Shown piece after piece: positions 8,684 to 17,040 of a DNA stretch of 56,352 nucleotides. The stretch is taken from contig CAMRDW010000002.1 of the NCBI GenBank assembly GCA_947041315.1, forward strand, positions 1-56,352. The letters run 5' to 3'. The first letter of the stretch is position 1, and each line of letters begins with the position of its first letter. The notes beneath the pieces are model-generated. The model did not search any database. It was not told where the DNA came from and saw only the letters and a program-made list of their open reading frames with translations. Both the position numbers and the translations under genes were made by a program. The stretch comes from an uncultured Enterovibrio sp. Its GTDB lineage: Bacteria > Pseudomonadota > Gammaproteobacteria > Enterobacterales > Vibrionaceae.

Positions 8684-8810
8684 TATACCCAAGACACTTA
8701 AGGTTGCGTGTCGGCGACAAGTGAATAAAGCCTTTGAGCACCGATGGACGCGGTGATTGGCTTGAGTGAGCGTAGCCAACACCTACGCAGGTTCAAAGGC
8801 GAGGGGGATA
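8684..8810 (+). repeat. ERIC-like repeat, full length (127 bp)
   Basis: It runs from TATACCCAAGACACTTAAGG to GGCGAGGGGGATA and lies two bases after the family-B element. Confidence 0.82.
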
Positions 8811-8819
8811 GCGGTCTTT

Positions 8820-8855
8820 TTTAAAGATGCAGTGTTCTTACGTTGCATCTTTAAA
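8820..8855. repeat. Inverted repeat (hairpin)
   Basis: A 12-bp perfect inverted repeat (TTTAAAGATGCA and TGCATCTTTAAA) has a 12-base loop. The arms resemble an ERIC arm (GATGC/GCATC), so it may be a collapsed repeat. There is no T-run, so I do not call it a terminator. Confidence 0.45.
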
Positions 8856-8969
8856 TATCCTGAGTCTATGCGCTGCTTGCTCGCGAGGGGAGCCTAAGAT
8901 TTATCATTTGTTATTTTCATTTTGAATGGTATAAGGCTTTTGATTTATCACTTTCTTTATTGGGAATGA

Positions 8970-9416
8970 ATGATGACAACGCCTTTTTGGGAAGAAAAAA
9001 AACTGTCTGAAATGACAGATGAACAGTGGGAGTCTTTGTGTGACGGCTGCGGAAAATGCTGTCTTCATAAGTACATCGATGATGAAACGGACGTTCTTTA
9101 TTTTACGAAAATTGCCTGCAATATGCTCGATAAAAAAACGGCCTCTTGTAACGATTATGCAAACAGACTCAATTTAGATGAAGGTTGCACTTCACTTTTG
9201 CGTAGCCAATTGACCAATCTTCATTGGCTACCAGAGACTTGTTCGTATCGTTTAATAGACCAAGGTATGCCTTTACCTCGATGGCATCCTTTGTTGACGG
9301 GATCAAAAAAAGCCATGCATGAAGCCCATGCTTCTGTTTGCTCAATGGACATTGTTTATTTAATTGAAGTTCAAGACTGGGAAGATCATATTATTGGTGA
9401 GACGGATCTTCCATGA
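8970..9416 (+). CDS. ycgN: UPF0260 / YcgN family cysteine-cluster protein
   Basis: This 148-residue protein has the YkgJ-type cysteine cluster of the YcgN family: LCDGCGKCCLHK (near 28-39), then single cysteines in IACNML, TASCNDY, EGCTSL and ETCSYRL. It also has the conserved WHPLLTGSKKAMHEAH. The cysteines are predicted to bind zinc or iron-sulfur; the function is unknown. The frame has two adjacent ATG codons (8970 and 8973), either of which could be the start. Its end overlaps dusC by four bases (ATGA), so the two are translationally coupled. Confidence 0.92.
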   Translation: MMTTPFWEEKKLSEMTDEQWESLCDGCGKCCLHKYIDDETDVLYFTKIACNMLDKKTASCNDYANRLNLDEGCTSLLRSQLTNLHWLPETCSYRLIDQGMPLPRWHPLLTGSKKAMHEAHASVCSMDIVYLIEVQDWEDHIIGETDLP

Positions 9417-10390
9417 GGCTTATTTTAGGTCCAATGCAAGGGGTGCTTGACCCCTTAATGCGTCAACTTTTATCCCAGATTAATCCATACGATTATTGCG
9501 TGACGGAATTTATTCGTGTGGTGGACAGACGCTTGCCTGCGCGTGTATTTTATGCCTCTTCCCCTGAATTAAAACGTGACGGTAAAACGTTAAATGGCAC
9601 CCCTGTCAGGGTTCAGCTATTAGGGCAACATCCTGAATATCTAGCAGAAAATGCAGCCTTGGCGGTAACTTTAGGTTCTTATGGCATTGATCTTAATTTT
9701 GGTTGTCCCTCAAAGACCGTCAATGGAAATAAAGGGGGTGCGGTCTTATTAAAAGATCCTGATGGGATGTATCAGATCATTCGGGCGGTGCGAAATGCGG
9801 TGCCGACTTCTTATCCTGTGAGTGCGAAAGTGCGTTTGGGTTTTGATGATTGCTCATCTTATCAAGAAATTGCGGCGGCAGTGCAAGAGGGCGGAGCGAA
9901 CGAAATTGTGGTGCATGGCCGCAGTAAAGCCGATGCCTATGATGCGGATACGGTGCGTTGGGATCTCATTGGGGATCTTGTTTTGCGTCTTAACATACCT
10001 GTGATTGCCAACGGAGACATTTGGCACAGAGACGATGCTTTAAAGTGCATAAAGGTAACAGGAACGGATTCTCTCATGGTATGCAGAGGGGCATTGCACA
10101 TGCCTAATTTGGGGGCGCATATTGTAAAAGGCCAAGCGCCAATGTGTTGGAGAGAGGTGCTTGAATTAATATTGCATTATTCAGACTTTGAAATAAAAGG
10201 CGATAAAGGTCAGTATTATCCCAATCGTATTAAACAATGGTTTCGCTATTTAAACATTCAGTATCCAGAGGCCAAAAAAATATTTTATAAGATAAGAACA
10301 ATAAAAGATAAAAAACCTATTTTAGATATTCTTAATTATTCTCTCGGTGAATATAACAATGTCGATGAGGCTTGTTGTCTTCTTGAATAA
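9413..10390 (+). CDS. dusC: tRNA-dihydrouridine(16) synthase DusC
   Basis: Dus enzymes are FMN/NADPH-dependent TIM-barrel reductases that convert uridine to dihydrouridine in tRNA; DusC acts at U16 of the D-loop. The 325 residues begin LILGPMQGVLDPLMRQLL, typical of DusC. The flavin and catalytic segment is DLNFGCPSKTVNGNKGGAVL, with the catalytic Cys. The barrel continues with SAKVRLGFDD, IVVHGRSK and PVIANGDIW, followed by a helical tRNA-binding tail. It overlaps ycgN by 4 bp. No clear terminator was seen after it; shortened repeats follow. Confidence 0.95.
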   Translation: MRLILGPMQGVLDPLMRQLLSQINPYDYCVTEFIRVVDRRLPARVFYASSPELKRDGKTLNGTPVRVQLLGQHPEYLAENAALAVTLGSYGIDLNFGCPSKTVNGNKGGAVLLKDPDGMYQIIRAVRNAVPTSYPVSAKVRLGFDDCSSYQEIAAAVQEGGANEIVVHGRSKADAYDADTVRWDLIGDLVLRLNIPVIANGDIWHRDDALKCIKVTGTDSLMVCRGALHMPNLGAHIVKGQAPMCWREVLELILHYSDFEIKGDKGQYYPNRIKQWFRYLNIQYPEAKKIFYKIRTIKDKKPILDILNYSLGEYNNVDEACCLLE

Positions 10391-10424
10391 TTAAAACCTC
10401 TTTGATTTTGAGCCTGCTTTTTTT

Positions 10425-10487
10425 CATACCCCTCGCCTTTGAAGCTGCGTAGACAACAGCCACACAGTTTCAAAAGCGACAGCTATA
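10425..10487. repeat. Shortened ERIC-like repeat (63 bp)
   Basis: Both ends are of the GTCGCCTTTGAAGC type: CATACCCCTCGCCTTTGAAG at the left and TTTCAAAAGCGACAGCTATA at the right. The centre is missing. It could be a hybrid of two elements. Confidence 0.6.
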
Positions 10488-10577
10488 TTGTAAATTTATT
10501 CGATTAAATTTGAATGTCTCTTTTTATTAACCCTGATCTTTTTTCAAAAATTAAAATGTTTTATTCTTTTTTGTTTA

Positions 10578-10606
10578 TATACCCAACTTCAAGGGCGACG
10601 GGTATA
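10578..10606. repeat. Minimal ERIC remnant (29 bp)
   Basis: TATACCCAACTTC is directly followed by AAGGGCGACGGGTATA, so both tips are present with almost no interior. Confidence 0.6.
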
Positions 10607-10651
10607 GAGATTAATTGCATGTCTGATGATCTGTAATTAAAAGAGGGTACT

Positions 10652-11259
10652 ATGTACAATTATTATTTGGCTTTTATTGCCTTTATACCCGTCGCCTTTG
10701 AAGCTGCGTGGGTGTTGGCTTCTCTCATTCAGGCCAATCACATAGCCCATCTATGCTCAAGGCCTTCACTCGTTTGCCGCCTACACGCATCTTCAAGTGT
10801 CTTGGGTATATAACGCTTCTTTTTTCTTCGTTTTCTTTTTCTTTAGAACAATCAGAATCCAATCCTGCAGATTTTGCTTGGCTTGCTTATGCTGGTTCGA
10901 CCAGCGTATACCAACCCAATGCGTTTTCCCGTTTTGGTGAGCAGTACGTCATAAACGGATTTATAACGAATAACCTTTCAGCAACCCGTGTGAATATTCC
11001 TGGGCGCTGTGGGGTGGGTCTTGAAAAAAATGCAGAGCTTTGTTATACACCGTGTAAAACAGGATTTACAGGGGCAGGGCTTATTGGTCCTCTAACTTGG
11101 CAGAAAGCCTCTAATAAAAGCAAGCGAGGTGATGTTTATCAATATTTGAACCCGAGCAATCAGGAGATTGAATATTTGAGATTGCTTAAAAATGGAACTT
11201 ATGATTATTTCCCATTAAATAAAAAAGACACGGAATATTGGCATTACATGTTCAAATAA
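10652..11259 (+). pseudogene. Secreted Cys-containing protein interrupted by an ERIC-like repeat
   Basis: ATG 10652 has GAGGGT just upstream and starts MYNYYLAFIAFI, the front of a signal peptide. The frame then runs into a repeat and stops at its far end (10811-10813). Deleting 10686-10810 (125 bp) joins codon ATA to ACG and continues TLLFSSFSFSLEQ into an open frame ending at 11259, giving a 160-residue secreted protein with a normal signal peptide. The mature part has RCGVGLEKNAELCYTPC and GFTGAGLIGP, recalling Cys-rich segments of bacterial secreted proteins. The downstream part could also be read from GTG 10708 inside the repeat, giving 183 residues with no export signal. I do not recognise the family. 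Confidence 0.7.
10684..10810 (-). repeat. ERIC-like repeat inside a coding sequence (127 bp)
   Basis: This is a near-consensus copy from TATACCCGTCGC to GTCTTGGGTATA. It splits the signal peptide of the 10652-11259 gene at a TATA site and shifts the frame. Confidence 0.88.
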
Positions 11260-11288
11260 TAAAAAGGCACATTGAACGATATAATAAG

Positions 11289-11318
11289 AATCCCCTTATT
11301 TTTGAGGGGATTTTTTTT
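11289..11318 (+). terminator. Terminator of the interrupted secreted-protein gene
   Basis: An 8-bp perfect stem (AATCCCCT with AGGGGATT) ends in eight T. Confidence 0.8.
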
Positions 11319-11321
11319 GAA

Positions 11322-11448
11322 TATACCCGTCGCTTTTGAAACCGCGTGGGTGATGGCTGCTCTCGCTTAAGATCAATCACAGAGTCTCTCTATGCTCAGG
11401 TCCTTCACTCGGTTGCCGCAGGGCGCATCTTCAAGTGTTTTGGGTATA
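11322..11448 (-). repeat. ERIC-like repeat, full length (127 bp)
   Basis: It runs from TATACCCGTCGCTTTTGAAA to TTTTGGGTATA and lies immediately after the terminator T-run. Confidence 0.83.
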
Positions 11449-11530
11449 AGGGGAAAAAAGAGGAGTGAGCTGTTCTCGATATTTTAAAACCTGCGTCGTC
11501 TGTCTGAGCGCAGAGGCATTATAGATTTGT

Positions 11531-12286
11531 TCAAGAAGGTGGATTTTCAATAAATGCATTGTATTTTACAAAGAATGCACCAAGTTTCGACATCAGCTCC
11601 TTGGCCATATCCATTTCATTTTTTATGCGTTCCAGATCACTCTGAGGCGCAATATCTGATTCTACCAGATGTTCGGAGAGGTGCGGCGCAAATATCCTTG
11701 CCAGGTTTTCCTCTGTCATTTTATTTTGATTTTCATATTTTTTAATAACAGGAAGCAGAGAAAGAAGGCAATTAAAATTTGGTGGGAATGTATTGCAAAA
11801 ATCTCTTGTTAATGGCGTTGTTTGAGTGATAATCCTTTGAATTTGCTCCGCATTCTCTTTCGTCAAGGAGTCTTTAAAATACGCTTTAAACAAGTTGCAC
11901 TGTAAATAAATATCTTGATTTGTCTTCATTAAATGCTTGTCTATGTTTTTTTGTGCGTTTGTTATGTCAGAGCTCTGAACGCATTGTCTAAATATCCCTT
12001 CATTTTTAAAATCATTCTCCTTGCTTAACAGTTGGGTTTTGAGTCTTTCTAGTGTTGGGCTATCACTGGTACCTGTCTTTTTTTTTCCGCATTTAAAAAA
12101 CGCCCAGAATCGTTTACAGCAACTTGATTCCTTTTTTTGGTTAACGCTTTGATTGTCCGTCGCTGTGTTTTGTGTTGACGGTGTAGAATGGGTATTCATC
12201 ACCCCTGAAATATGGGTACTGGATGCGGTATCAGGGAGATAAATTAAGTTTATAGAGTACGCCAGTGACGTCGGAGAGATATGCAT
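11531..12286 (-). CDS. RhoGAP-domain protein, possible eukaryotic-like effector
   Basis: This 251-residue protein has a region (about 75-235) matching the eukaryotic RhoGAP fold. ENDFKNEGIFRQCVQ carries the arginine-finger position (Arg100). LFKAYFKDSL stands where the family has K-x-FLRELP. NKMTEENLARIFAPHL is the hallmark helix with the conserved Asn. RhoGAPs speed GTP hydrolysis by Rho/Rac/Cdc42, which bacteria lack, so a host target is likely. The first ~45 residues are polar and there is no Sec signal. CCKRFWAFFKCGKKK near 60-75 is Cys-rich and basic and might be a lipidation or membrane-binding patch (inference). ATG 12286 has GAGG six bases upstream. No secretion genes are nearby. Confidence 0.75.
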   Translation of the reverse strand: MHISPTSLAYSINLIYLPDTASSTHISGVMNTHSTPSTQNTATDNQSVNQKKESSCCKRFWAFFKCGKKKTGTSDSPTLERLKTQLLSKENDFKNEGIFRQCVQSSDITNAQKNIDKHLMKTNQDIYLQCNLFKAYFKDSLTKENAEQIQRIITQTTPLTRDFCNTFPPNFNCLLSLLPVIKKYENQNKMTEENLARIFAPHLSEHLVESDIAPQSDLERIKNEMDMAKELMSKLGAFFVKYNAFIENPPS

Positions 12287-12392
12287 TTCAAACCTCAAAT
12301 GGTATATGGTTTCATTTTATTTTTTAGTCTTTCGGGACGGGTTCTTTTCGTTATTATATTTAACTGGAAATACATTCTATTTTATTATGTTA

Positions 12393-12519
12393 TATACCCA
12401 AGACATTTGAAGTTGCAGGGTTGTTGGCTTCAGTCTCTACGCTCAATCACAGAGTCCCTCTATGCAGAGGGGCTTCACTTGTTTGCCGCAGGTGCGCATC
12501 TTCATGTGTTTTGGGTATA
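12393..12519 (-). repeat. ERIC-like repeat, full length, both tips of the CCCAAG type
   Basis: It is 127 bp from TATACCCAAGACATTTGAAG to TTTTGGGTATA. Unlike most copies, both ends have the CCCAA(A/G) tip. It is about 100 bp upstream of the RhoGAP gene start and may include its promoter region. Confidence 0.75.
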
Positions 12520-12887
12520 GTTGAGTCCATTTGGGAGATGTTACACGGAAAAAAAGACATTAAATACAAGAAAGTGTGGGATATGTGTTTTAGATTGAAA
12601 AAAGCCTGTTTTGATTAATTGAAGGTGATTGTTAAAAAGTCTTCAAATATAAAACTAGAATGCGATTTAATATAAAAACAGAATGAAATTTATTTTAAAT
12701 CGACATTCCGTACATAGAAAAATAATATTGATTTACAGTCATTTGGATAAGAGGCTATTTATAACTCCGTGCCTTCGCATGAGGCGAAAAATTTGTATTT
12801 CAATTTTGACTTCAACATCAGATTTTAAAAAAGCACGCTTAGGTGCGAGATGAGGGTTCTAAGGCGAGGGACAGAAAATCTTGAATA
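12520..12887. other. AT-rich non-coding gap
   Basis: No gene was supported on either strand. Open frames here start inside the neighbouring repeat. The stretch is strongly AT-rich and could be decayed DNA. Confidence 0.4.
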
Positions 12888-13014
12888 TTTACCCAAAGGA
12901 ATTGAAGATGCGTGTAGGCGACAAGCGAACGAAGCCCCTGAGCATAGAGGTACTATGTGATTGGGCTGAGAGAGTGCAGCCAACAACCACGCAACTTCAA
13001 AGGCGACGGGTATA
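12888..13014 (+). repeat. ERIC-like repeat, full length (127 bp)
   Basis: It runs from TTTACCCAAAGGAATTGAAG to GGCGACGGGTATA. A further 27-base tip-like scrap (CTTTAAAGACGAGGGGCATA) lies at about 13040-13066. Confidence 0.84.
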
Positions 13015-13145
13015 GCTGCATATACAATGGAAGCCCCCAGACCGCTTTAAAGACGAGGGGCATATTCAATATACCGAACTCAGTTTTGGTGAAAAGCCAG
13101 ACAGAACAAGACCAAGATGTCACTTGGCCTGATTTTTTGAAAGGG

Positions 13146-14162
13146 TTACCAAGTCACGCTCATTCCAGTGCAATTAAGCCCACTTCCAATGCCCAATAAT
13201 GCAACATGGTTTCCTTTGGCTATCCGACCCGCTTCTTCCGCCATCTTGAGCGTAATTGGCAAGGCGGCAGGGCCGATGTTACCGAGGGTTTGTACATTTA
13301 AAAATATTTTATCCATCGACATCCCTAAAGCTTGCGAGAGTTTGGTGATGTGAGGAATGCTGACTTGATGTGGAATATAGATATCAATGGTTTCATCTTT
13401 CCAATTGTCTAATTCCTTTTCGCATATTTTCCACGTTTTCGCCGCAAGCTCGACGCCTGCAATGAGCAGTTTTTGAGGATCCGTGATACCCCCTTCGTGG
13501 GTTCCAATACACAGTCGGTTGTGCTTTGTATCGGCAAGGCTTGAATAGCCATTGATAAGGTGGCCGTCTTTGGCGTTATTTTTGTGGGTGAGGATCATGG
13601 CCACAGCCCCTGATCCTAGAGTGAGTGTTGCGAAGTTATCACGAAAGGTTTGTAGCGTTAAATTGGGGTTTTTTAATCGTTCCAGTGTGGGCTCCATGGG
13701 ATCACGAGAGCTTTCACCATTGACGATTAAGCCGTATTTTATCAGTCCACTTTCGATCATCATCATCAGAGTGGACATGCCATCCACAAATCCGAGGCAT
13801 GCATTACCGATATCATAATTTTTACATTGTGAAGACAGCTTTAGGTTTCCGTGGACCAAGCTGGCCACGGAAGGTTCGAGGTAATCTTTGCTCACTGAGG
13901 TGTTGATGATACAGCCAATTTCATTGGGATGAATGCCGGACTCTTCAAGCACTTTTTGTGCCGCGAGGGTTGCGACGTCGCTCGGTCGAATGCCGGTATC
14001 CCAGACTCGTCGTTCTTTTATACCAGAGAGCATTTCGAGGGTGCCAAGGGGCATAGCGAATTTTTCTAAGTTGTAAGAAATCTGCTCTTCAATACTCAGT
14101 GATGTAATGATATTGCTTGGAAGTTCATAAGCAATAGCTTCTATAACAACATTGCTGGGCAT
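13146..14162 (-). CDS. OleA-like 3-oxoacyl-ACP synthase III / thiolase-superfamily enzyme
   Basis: The 338 residues have the FabH/OleA fold. The catalytic Cys122 lies in YDIGNACLGFVDG, the histidine in IYIPHQVS and the asparagine in TLGNIGPAALP, and the end LGIGSGLNCTGMSV is very like OleA. The start (IEAIAYELPSNIITS, then LSGIKERRVW) also fits OleA better than FabH. OleA joins two fatty acyl-CoAs head to head as the first step to long-chain olefins in Shewanella and Xanthomonas. OleB, OleC and OleD are not in the window, so it may serve another acyl-condensing path. The gene is alone, flanked by repeats. Confidence 0.75.
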   Translation of the reverse strand: MPSNVVIEAIAYELPSNIITSLSIEEQISYNLEKFAMPLGTLEMLSGIKERRVWDTGIRPSDVATLAAQKVLEESGIHPNEIGCIINTSVSKDYLEPSVASLVHGNLKLSSQCKNYDIGNACLGFVDGMSTLMMMIESGLIKYGLIVNGESSRDPMEPTLERLKNPNLTLQTFRDNFATLTLGSGAVAMILTHKNNAKDGHLINGYSSLADTKHNRLCIGTHEGGITDPQKLLIAGVELAAKTWKICEKELDNWKDETIDIYIPHQVSIPHITKLSQALGMSMDKIFLNVQTLGNIGPAALPITLKMAEEAGRIAKGNHVALLGIGSGLNCTGMSVTW

Positions 14163-14214
14163 ATTGGGGTCTCTATTTAATGGCTATTAATAAGCGTGTT
14201 ACTGATAAGTTGCT

Positions 14215-14341
14215 TATACCCGTCGCTTTTGAATCTGCGTGGGTGTTTGCTAGGCTCGTTTAGCCCAATTACATCGTCTCTTTATGCTCAGAGGCTTCAT
14301 TTGCTTGGCGCCTACACGCATCTTCAATTACTTTGGGTATA
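14215..14341 (-). repeat. ERIC-like repeat, full length (127 bp)
   Basis: It runs from TATACCCGTCGCTTTTGAAT to TACTTTGGGTATA and lies about 50 bp upstream of the OleA-like gene start. Confidence 0.84.
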
Positions 14342-14463
14342 CACCCGTCGTCTTTAAAAATGCAGGATTTTTGCCTGCCTTCAAAACCCAATCACATCAT
14401 GTATCTATGCTCAGGGATCACTTTCTTGGCGTCTACACGCAAGGTTAAGTGTCTTGGGGTCAT
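14340..14463 (-). repeat. Degraded ERIC-like repeat in tandem with the previous one
   Basis: It starts TACACCCGTCGTCTTTAAAA, sharing its first bases with the end of the preceding copy, and ends TGTCTTGGGGTCA. It is slightly shorter than full length. Confidence 0.65.
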
Positions 14464-14596
14464 TTAGAAAATAAGGGCGAATGTGTTTGCAAAACAGGAG
14501 ATGAAGATGTAGGTATGTTCCTTTTTTCTTTTCATTGTGGGTGTTCATAACGGCTTCATTGTGAGCAGAAAAAACGGTATATACAAGGCGAATCAT
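14411..14596 (-). CDS. Possible small protein of unknown function
   Basis: The 61-codon frame starts MIRLVYTVFSAHNEAVMN with GAGG eight bases before the ATG. Its last ten codons lie in the degraded repeat. There is no homology I recognise. It is listed only because the ribosome site is good; it may be chance. Confidence 0.18.
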   Translation of the reverse strand: MIRLVYTVFSAHNEAVMNTHNEKKKGTYLHLHLLFCKHIRPYFLNDPKTLNLACRRQESDP

Positions 14597-14715
14597 AATT
14601 TATCCTCATGCGGGGAAGGATCATGAGCATAAAAGTGCTCTTTTCAACAAAAATTTTCTTGAAAGGGAGCCCATTGATATTTTAATCGAAAAGAAAGCCC
14701 CTGGAATGCGGCTGC

Positions 14716-15519
14716 TTATTGACGCAGGGTCGCTCTGCCAAAAATGCCCGTGATACGTCGAACCAACCACTTTGGTGTGGCGCGAGATAAAAGACAAGTC
14801 AATATATTCTTGGCCCCTGGCACTACAATGGTTTTTCCTTTAAGGCAAGCGCGAAAGGCTGTTTGAGCCACTTCATAGGGATCTGAGATCACGAGATTTG
14901 GGATCTTCAGTAAGCTGTGGTTTTTTTCTTGAGCCTGAGTCATCATGTTTGTTGCGGTGAGCCCGGGGCAGAGTGCTGTGACTGTGACGCCTGTGTCTCT
15001 TAGCTCTTCAGCAAGAGACTCGGATAAGGACAAGACAAAAGCCTTGCTTGCGGCATAGGTTGCCACAGAAGGAAGGGGTTGAAAGGCTCCAATGGAGGCA
15101 ACATTCAACAAGCGGCCATGACCCCGCGCGACCATGCTCGGCAAAAGCTGAGATGCGATCGCTGTGAGAGCGAGCACGTTTAATTGAAGGATATTTTGGT
15201 GCGTTTCAGAAGGGATATCGACAAAGGCCCCATGCTCTAGCATCCCAGCATTATTAATTAAAATCTCAATGGGTGTCCCTTCAAAAAGAAGTGATTCGGT
15301 TAGCTTTTTTATGTCATCCGGCACGGTTAAATCGCATTCCCTGACGCTGACTTCAATGGCGTGTTCTTCTGTTAACCTTGCCGCCAAGATGTTCAATTTT
15401 TTAATATTTCTGGCTACCAGAATTAAATCATATTGATGTTCTGCACAAACCCATGCGAATGCTTCACCAATGCCAGACGAGGCCCCGGTGATCAAAGCGA
15501 TGTTGCGTTTCAGCGTCAT
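14716..15519 (-). CDS. Short-chain dehydrogenase/reductase (DltE-like)
   Basis: This 267-residue classical SDR has the NAD(P)-binding motif ALITGASSGIGEAFA near the N-terminus, the NNAG motif (LINNAGMLEHG) and the catalytic Ser...YxxxK (VASIGAF, then TYAASKAF). CPGLTATNM follows the active site. The C-terminus has a hydrophobic, basic tail (KWLVRRITGIFG). The DltE-like subgroup reduces a range of carbonyls; no substrate is indicated here. The ATG at 15519 has TTGGAG nine bases upstream. An upstream TTG at 15543 is in frame but contains that ribosome site. It lies near the OleA-like gene, but is not the long OleD type, so a shared pathway is not supported. Confidence 0.85.
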   Translation of the reverse strand: MTLKRNIALITGASSGIGEAFAWVCAEHQYDLILVARNIKKLNILAARLTEEHAIEVSVRECDLTVPDDIKKLTESLLFEGTPIEILINNAGMLEHGAFVDIPSETHQNILQLNVLALTAIASQLLPSMVARGHGRLLNVASIGAFQPLPSVATYAASKAFVLSLSESLAEELRDTGVTVTALCPGLTATNMMTQAQEKNHSLLKIPNLVISDPYEVAQTAFRACLKGKTIVVPGAKNILTCLLSRATPKWLVRRITGIFGRATLRQ

Positions 15520-15628
15520 CAGTAAAAACTCCAAATGATTCAATAATGGGATCAGTTATATACCTAAATCCCCTAAATATGCATCGTTAAAGTGCTTTAT
15601 TTAAAGAAATGCCCCTCACAAGGCGATT

Positions 15629-15755
15629 TATACCCAAAGTAATTGAAAATGCGTGTAAGTGATAAGTGAGTGATGCCCCTGAGCATAAAGAGAGGATGTG
15701 ATTGAGCTGAACGAGCCTAGCCAACACCTACGCAGCTTCAAAGGCGAGGGGGGGA
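15629..15755 (+). repeat. ERIC-like repeat with worn right tip
   Basis: It starts TATACCCAAAGTAATTGAAA and follows the family for 127 bases, but the right tip reads GGGGGGGATT instead of GGGTATA. Confidence 0.78.
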
Positions 15756-16501
15756 TTTTCTTCAATGCTCCTTTGGCGTAAAGGTGCATGGGTATTTTTC
15801 AAACAGACGCGCACATACCTTATTGCTTACAAAGTTATTATTGCTTTGTTGCAAGAGTTAAAGAAAACAAGTTTCTTTGAAATGGATCCCTGTTCACCCG
15901 CTGGGATGGGGACATGCTTGAGCAATGCTTTTGAACGTGGAGGATCCCTTTTATCAATACAGGCTTGATAAGCGCTTTCAGAGGTTTATCGCCGTCGTCT
16001 TTTAAGTTGTCTGGGTGGACTTGCTTTTCGTTTAGAGGCAATCTCAAGCGTTTTGTGGACTCCTAAAGTGGGCGTTGATTTTGAGCTGGCTATTTTTGTC
16101 GGCTTGTTGGGTTCTCGAGTTGTCGAGTTCTTGGCTTGTTGGGAGGGGGGCTGTTGCGCCTATCATGAACGCGGGGCGTGTGTGGAATGAAACCCCGCAT
16201 TCTAAAATGTGGCATCTTTTCTTTTTTCTTAACGACTGATTTTGATGGGTATATTTGATGAAATCATTTTTAAGAGTCGCTTCAGTTATAAATATTGCCG
16301 GCTCGTAATAGACTAATCTTTAATATTGAAATTAAAAGGCACTAAAATCAGGAAGAAAACAATTTTTTGCTTAAGCTTTAAAGACCATATTTGCGGGTCT
16401 TTAATGATTTAACCTCCCCCTTTTCATGGGGAGCCGATAAAGATAAATCTGAAAAGAATAAAAGAAAGTCAGGCGAAAAATAAGTGATCCTTAAGCTGTG
16501 A
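15756..16501. other. Long gap without a recognisable gene
   Basis: No coding region is supported. It contains worn repeat-like scraps (around 15985-16060), two GGCTTGTTGGG direct repeats near 16111-16143, a GCGGGG/CCCCGC stem at 16171-16198, and a 9-bp perfect hairpin TTAAAGACC/GGTCTTTAA at 16378-16404 with no T-run. Confidence 0.4.
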
Positions 16502-16621
16502 TATACCCAAAGTAATTGAAGCGGTGCGCCAGCCCCAACCGAGTGAGCCCTCAGAGCATGATGCATTCTGTGACGGGGCGCTCGTAGCCAACACCAGGCA
16601 AGCTCAAAGGCGACGGGTATA
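16502..16621 (+). repeat. ERIC-like repeat, 120 bp variant
   Basis: The tips TATACCCAAAGTAATTGAAG and AAAGGCGACGGGTATA are perfect. The centre is more GC-rich and seven bases short. Confidence 0.78.
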
Positions 16622-16731
16622 AAAATAAATGAACAAAGACAAACAAAGTAACGGGCACGAATACAAGCAAATACAGGATCTTCAAAGGTGACAAGTCTAT
16701 TTATCAGATGAGATAAGAGGTGTGATTTAAG

Positions 16732-17040
16732 ATGGTGAGGGTATTGATTTTAATATTGGTTTTATCTGTTTCTGGATGTTCAACTGTCATTGTGCGCAGC
16801 AATGGGGGGGAATTCGGTCATCCTTTTTCAGGGCCTATTCAGTCTGTTCTTGTTCAGCCTTGCGGCTTCATGTTTGCGGCTTCATTCTTGCTTATACCTT
16901 ACCCTTTTATTTTAGCGGATATTCCCTTGTCCCTGGCGGCGGATGCCATGCTGCTTCCCATTGATTTGTTTATGATCCTTGAGGCCGGACCCGCTTACAA
17001 TAATGTCCAATACTACCCTCCGGCGGAGTGTGTTTTTTAA
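16732..17040 (+). CDS. Small lipoprotein, YceK/YidQ (DUF1375) family
   Basis: This 102-residue protein has a lipoprotein signal peptide (VLILILVLSVSGC; Cys16 would be lipidated). The mature part has FGHPFSGPIQSV and a hydrophobic stretch ending ADIPLSLAADAMLLPIDLF. The PLS...DxxLLPxDL pattern is typical of the YceK/YidQ (DUF1375) family of small outer-membrane-type lipoproteins of unknown role. GAGGTG lies about nine bases before the ATG. It is a single gene between repeat-filled gaps. Confidence 0.8.
   Translation: MVRVLILILVLSVSGCSTVIVRSNGGEFGHPFSGPIQSVLVQPCGFMFAASFLLIPYPFILADIPLSLAADAMLLPIDLFMILEAGPAYNNVQYYPPAECVF

Noticed and set aside
8820-8855. Terminator before ycgN
   Set aside because: The 12-bp hairpin lacks a T-run and no gene ends directly before it; it looks like repeat debris.
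13146-15519. OleA-OleD olefin pathway pair
   Set aside because: The neighbouring SDR is a 267-residue DltE-type enzyme, not the longer OleD type, and OleB and OleC are absent.
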